DNA of 64,000 nt, taken from positions 1-64,000 of the forward strand of contig JASAND010010842.1 of NCBI GenBank assembly GCA_030248195.1, read 5' to 3'. The translations under genes were made by a program, and so were the position numbers. This document shows, in pieces, positions 59,826-64,000 of this stretch; positions within the stretch are counted from its first letter, which is position 1; each line of letters starts with the position of its first letter. This stretch comes from Trissonchulus latispiculum (taxonomy: Eukaryota > Nematoda > Enoplea > Enoplida > Ironidae). Under the pieces are notes generated by a model that searched no databases, was not told where the DNA came from, and saw only the letters and a list, made by a program, of their open reading frames with translations.

Positions 59826-62800
59826 CTGCAAAGTAACAAAGACAAGTGTTACGTCTGCATTGCTAAATATGTAAACTGAATATCATTGTCTGTTGTAGCA
59901 TTGGTTGACACTGGTTTAGAACTGATTGTAGCATCTATGAGAAAATCAAATTGGAAAATTTGCATTAATTGCTTCTGTTTTGCGCGTTTATAATACTTAG
60001 TTGCATACTGTATTTGATGGAATAATGCTTAGATAAGCCATCTCACCGGACGGAATCTCGACAAAATTCCGGCACAAAAATGCGATTGGGTAGCTACAAT
60101 CATGCTTTAAAAAATTAAAATTTCATTTGAGCTTTATATGATATATATATGATATATATGATTTGAAAGAACAGAAAAGGAGTTTAAAACGATGTGCATA
60201 TCACTTCACACGGTTTCCATCAACAGTTACATGTGGTTTCACATATGGGTATTTGTAATGAACTGAGTTAGATTGAAACAGAAAACTTGACCAATTTAAT
60301 TTGATTTCGAAAATAGGGTCGTTTAGGTTAGAAGTTCAGTTACACGGAAGGTTAGCGCGTTTGCCTAAATAGACAAACTTATGTACCAGATTCCCGAAAG
60401 GTGATTTGCCAAAATCGGGGGTCTCTACAGCCAACCTGTTAGGGGTACTAGTGTGAGTTCGTTTAGGTAAAGCGGGTTTATGCTCTATCCAATCGCACCT
60501 GGAGTATGGATAGGAGAGTTCCGACGCGACAGGTCAAAACTCAACTCTCTAAACTGGACTTGATACTAGAGGTTCAGATCTGATTTAGATCTGAACAGTT
60601 TACCTTTACTCTTGGAGGAGACCGCACCTGGATCTCTTTTCAGCTGGCTAGAAGGTAGACTGACGATTACACGCAACAAGATTAATTTATTAATTAGACA
60701 GATTATGGTTATAGTAGAATGGACAAAAGTGTTTCACGGCAATTATTAACAACGACTTGATTTACAATGTTCACACGATACAGACTATTAAATTTACCAG
60801 AGTTGCCAGCCTCGGGAATAGGGTTGTTTTAGGAGATAAGGGTTTACCAGATGTTAACTAATTAAACTTAAGATTCAACCGGTCACTAGTTACTTTTAGG
60901 ACTAATTATTGGTCCTCTTCTTCAGGTATTATGACTGGGCACGTTAGGTAGTGTTGCGTGTCGTGTATATAACTCAACTCTACTCTCTATTCGTCCTTTA
61001 CAGAAAAACTACAACACAGGCTCAATATAACAGATAATTAATAAAGTGAGCAGGGTGTCGGTTCTGAACAGATCCGGTCTATGGAGTTGGGTGATCCCGT
61101 CAGGTTACGCCTGCAACCTCACGAGTGGTTAGGGAAGTTTGGATTGTAAACAATACAGGGTCGGTCTAGGCGGGGTGGTACCGGGAGAAGGCTTCAAATG
61201 CTAGTATTAAGTAGATTAAACAGCTAAATTTAAAACGGCTTCACTATCTTCCTTCTGAGAGCAACTTCTTCGTCTAGTATAGTTTGGCAGTTGGCCTAAG
61301 CCAGAGACAACAGGGGAAGGATAACTTCAGAATAGGTGACAAACAAACAGGCAAAGGAATACATTTTCAGATATTTCGACAGTTTATATAAATGATTCTT
61401 CAACGATTAGAAACGTTAGGTTTTAATGGTTCCCAAATAGATTAGGTCACGAGCCAGACTGTCTCTCCTTATACTGTTGCCAGGTGCTGATAACCGCCAA
61501 TGTACCTTCAAAGACTGGATCAACAATGACCAATTCTGACTAAATTCCGAATACTGACTGACTACTTCCGTCTGACTGATACTGATGCACTACTGATAAT
61601 CACTCCAATTTTGACGACCACAGGCTAATCACAGACACTGATCCGAGAATTCTGGCAGGCAGCAGCTTCGTCTGACCTGAATCAAATGGGATAAAACCCA
61701 TTAATTCCGAAAACAAGTGCGGGAATCAAACCCAGCAACTATTACTCACTTCAAAGGCTTTCGGATGAGAACGTGAAACTGTACGTCTTTGATCTTGCAC
61801 AATTATTCAAAACCTGACAAAATATAGTTTGTTGTACAATCTTGATTTTGAGTATTTTGTATTTGCACGATTTTTGAAACTTTAATTCGAAAATTAACCG
61901 AATATTACTTTTTAGGACAATTTCCTGCATAATGTTGCAGGAAATTGTGAGTATAACACAGTTCTTATCCTTATATTCGGTTTCTGTACGATTTCTTTCA
62001 AACAGTGGACTTCTGTCCGCTTACACTCCTTTTTGGGCAGGAAATCACCTGTTTCCTGCTGTGAGCTGATTTTATAGTTAACACTTCAGTTATCCTGGGG
62101 AAATGTTCATTTTCTGCTCGTTAGAAGATGGTTTAATGCTTATTTATTTACGGCTTTGCTTAACTAATAACTATTTGTATATTTATAGGAATTATTATAC
62201 TACTTACGTACTGATATTTACATTATATGCCATTTATGCCATTTTATTGTCTGCTTATACCGTTTACGCAATGAGGATTCAGAGATGATCACTAGTGTTT
62301 GCTAGCGACCAACATATTATTTTTCAGATTATTTAAGAGATGACTAAGACCAATCTTGGGCACTTTAATGCTCAAAACAGTATAAAACTGTATGAGGATG
62401 ACAACCAGACTTAAACATGTATAAAGGATTTTGAGTACGGGCTTGAAACTGCAGGATTTGGCGAAAACGGCACAGTCTTGGCTACATTATACTAGTATGT
62501 ACATAACAATGTCAGTTAAAGCTAGTCTATAGCTTACCGTTGATAGCTTACGTAACTCCCAGTAGCTTTCGGTGCAAATGTCGGAGCTGTTACCTTACGA
62601 TGAAACATCGCCTAATTATTGTGCAGCAATTGGATATGAGATCCCTTCTTTGCGATGCGCACACCCTTTTGGTACGAGACCGTCCGCGTGGGCGAATCAA
62701 AGATCTTTAAACAAGAATTATCTATTCTAGGGGGTCCTGATAACCCGGGGCGCTGATTCACTGCTTACTTTGCATGTTATGATTCTGACATAGCTAATGC

Positions 62801-63230
62801 TCAATTATGCCTCTTGTTGACCTCAATTGCTGAATTACTGCGCGTTTTCTAATTATATGCTCAATCATAAACATAGCTAGGCAACTATCGGAATTTCAAA
62901 CAGTTCTGGCGAGATTAACCCCCATGCACCAGATGGGCGTAAGACTGAGACTTAACATAGTGCATTAAGACGTTGTTTGTAAGAGTATATAAGATTGACA
63001 ACCGTATTGGACTCCACCTTCATTATCTATTTATGTTTTTGCATGATAGCGCGACTGCGAACCAAATAGCAATATCTGTATCCGAAAATGGTTTTTACAC
63101 TAAGCTTTTCTTGAATTGTTGTAATTTCTTTAAGTTATACTTTTCTGGGGTGTAATGTCGTGTATCGATCTTCTAAGCACTATTACTCCTGTTAGCTAAA
63201 AGGGGTTCCTGTGGGGAGTTTTGATTACAG
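59826..63230. other. Intron or flank of the P450, no exon recognised
   Basis: The preceding P450 exon should end in phase 1, shortly before the acceptor at 59826. I could not find one. A tRNA-like B box (GGTTTGATTCCC on the minus strand) lies near 61719-61730, followed on that strand by the hairpin TGGGTTTTATCCCA, which suggests a SINE-like element. A TATA-like TGTATATAACTC occurs at 60963. Nothing else is identified. Confidence 0.4.
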
Positions 63231-63234
63231 GAGC

Positions 63235-63655
63235 TGATGCTGATTCTGCAACTGTACAGACTCAGACATTTACCCCATTGTCATACAGATTCAGACACTT
63301 ATTTAACAGCTGTACAGTTTTTATACCACAACCATTCGACGTCAGACATTCATTTGGAAATTAAACAGTTTCTGTGCCGCAGTTCAACTTCAAACATCCA
63401 TTCAGCACTTATACAAATTAATTCAAACATTCATTCGACAATTATGCAACTTTCTACGCAATTATACAACTTTAAGCACTTATTCGGCAGTTATACAACT
63501 CATTTCGCAATAGTACAACTTTAAGCACTTATTCTCCAATTAGGCAGATTTATACCACAATTATTCAAATTCAACCAGCCGTTCAACAATTGTGCACCTT
63601 CACTCCGCAGTCATGCAATGTCGGCATCTATTCCACAATTATATTAAATCAGCCA
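63235..63655. repeat. Degenerate higher-order minisatellite
   Basis: The sequence divides into units starting TTATACAAC or a variant and ending CGACAA, CGCAA or CCACAA. Their lengths alternate between about 20 and about 29 bases, giving a higher-order period near 49-50 bases. Individual units are only moderately alike. An open frame at 63237-63524 follows from the repeat. Confidence 0.7.
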
Positions 63656-64000
63656 CACAGCCACATCATAAAACTTAATTAGAGTGATGATTTTACAACT
63701 AATTACGGATTTACTTGAAATATCAACTTACGTAAAATTTGGACACCTTCGTATACGCACTCAAACACATTCACACAAACATACGCAAATACATAAGTTC
63801 AACACATAACTAATAACTAACTATATATTAATCTACACTATAACTAGCTACTCCTAACTATGTGCACATTTGGGAAATTTCGAGTTGAATTTTGGGAACT
63901 TTGATTAATTTTGCTATAACTTTGGTCTAATAATTAGACACTTTGATAAAGTTTGGAATTTTGAAAACAATTTTGATGAAAGCCGGTGAGTAATAATTGC
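63656..64000. other. Window end, nothing recognised
   Basis: AT-rich sequence with short CA-rich runs (CACTCAAACACATTCACACAAACA). No gene or repeat family is recognised. Confidence 0.4.

Overview
This is eukaryotic DNA, almost certainly from a non-vertebrate animal. The genes are split into short GC-richer exons by introns with GT/AG borders, and they lie in AT-rich DNA crowded with DNA-transposon debris. No operons, ribosome binding sites or CRISPR arrays are present. Protein similarity (recalled, not searched) identifies three genes: STEEP1 (CXorf56), raptor of mTORC1 (RPTOR), and a CYP2-like cytochrome P450. The phylum cannot be fixed from this window.

Layout. 0.03-4.66 kb is one very large inverted repeat (foldback) with a 17-base loop. 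5.87-9.95 kb is a complete seven-exon STEEP1 gene on the plus strand. 11.0-17.6 kb is a tandem duplicate of that gene with exons 2-7 intact and no exon 1; its introns carry young insertions that the first copy lacks, so the first copy serves as the empty site. 18.1-29.4 kb has no recognised gene and holds several nested inverted-repeat elements, three with 8-bp target duplications typical of hAT transposons. 29.5-39.65 kb carries most of raptor on the minus strand: nine exons whose phases all fit, missing only the extreme N-terminus. 40-46.6 kb is dominated by poly-G/poly-C repeat modules. 46.7-57.5 kb holds six elements bounded by TTAA, four of them joined end to end through shared TTAA sites. 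57.7-58.4 kb is a broken retrotransposon gag. 59.1-59.8 kb is the last exon of the P450 on the minus strand. 63.2-63.65 kb is a degenerate higher-order minisatellite.

The genes have unrelated jobs. STEEP1 promotes exit of STING from the ER, raptor is the substrate-recruiting scaffold of mTORC1, and the P450 is a membrane mono-oxygenase. Nothing suggests they work together. The main interest is the partial STEEP1 duplication, the internal empty/filled insertion pairs, the end-to-end chain of TTAA elements, and an enlarged raptor with an Ala/Pro-rich loop in its caspase-like domain and a possible AMPK site.
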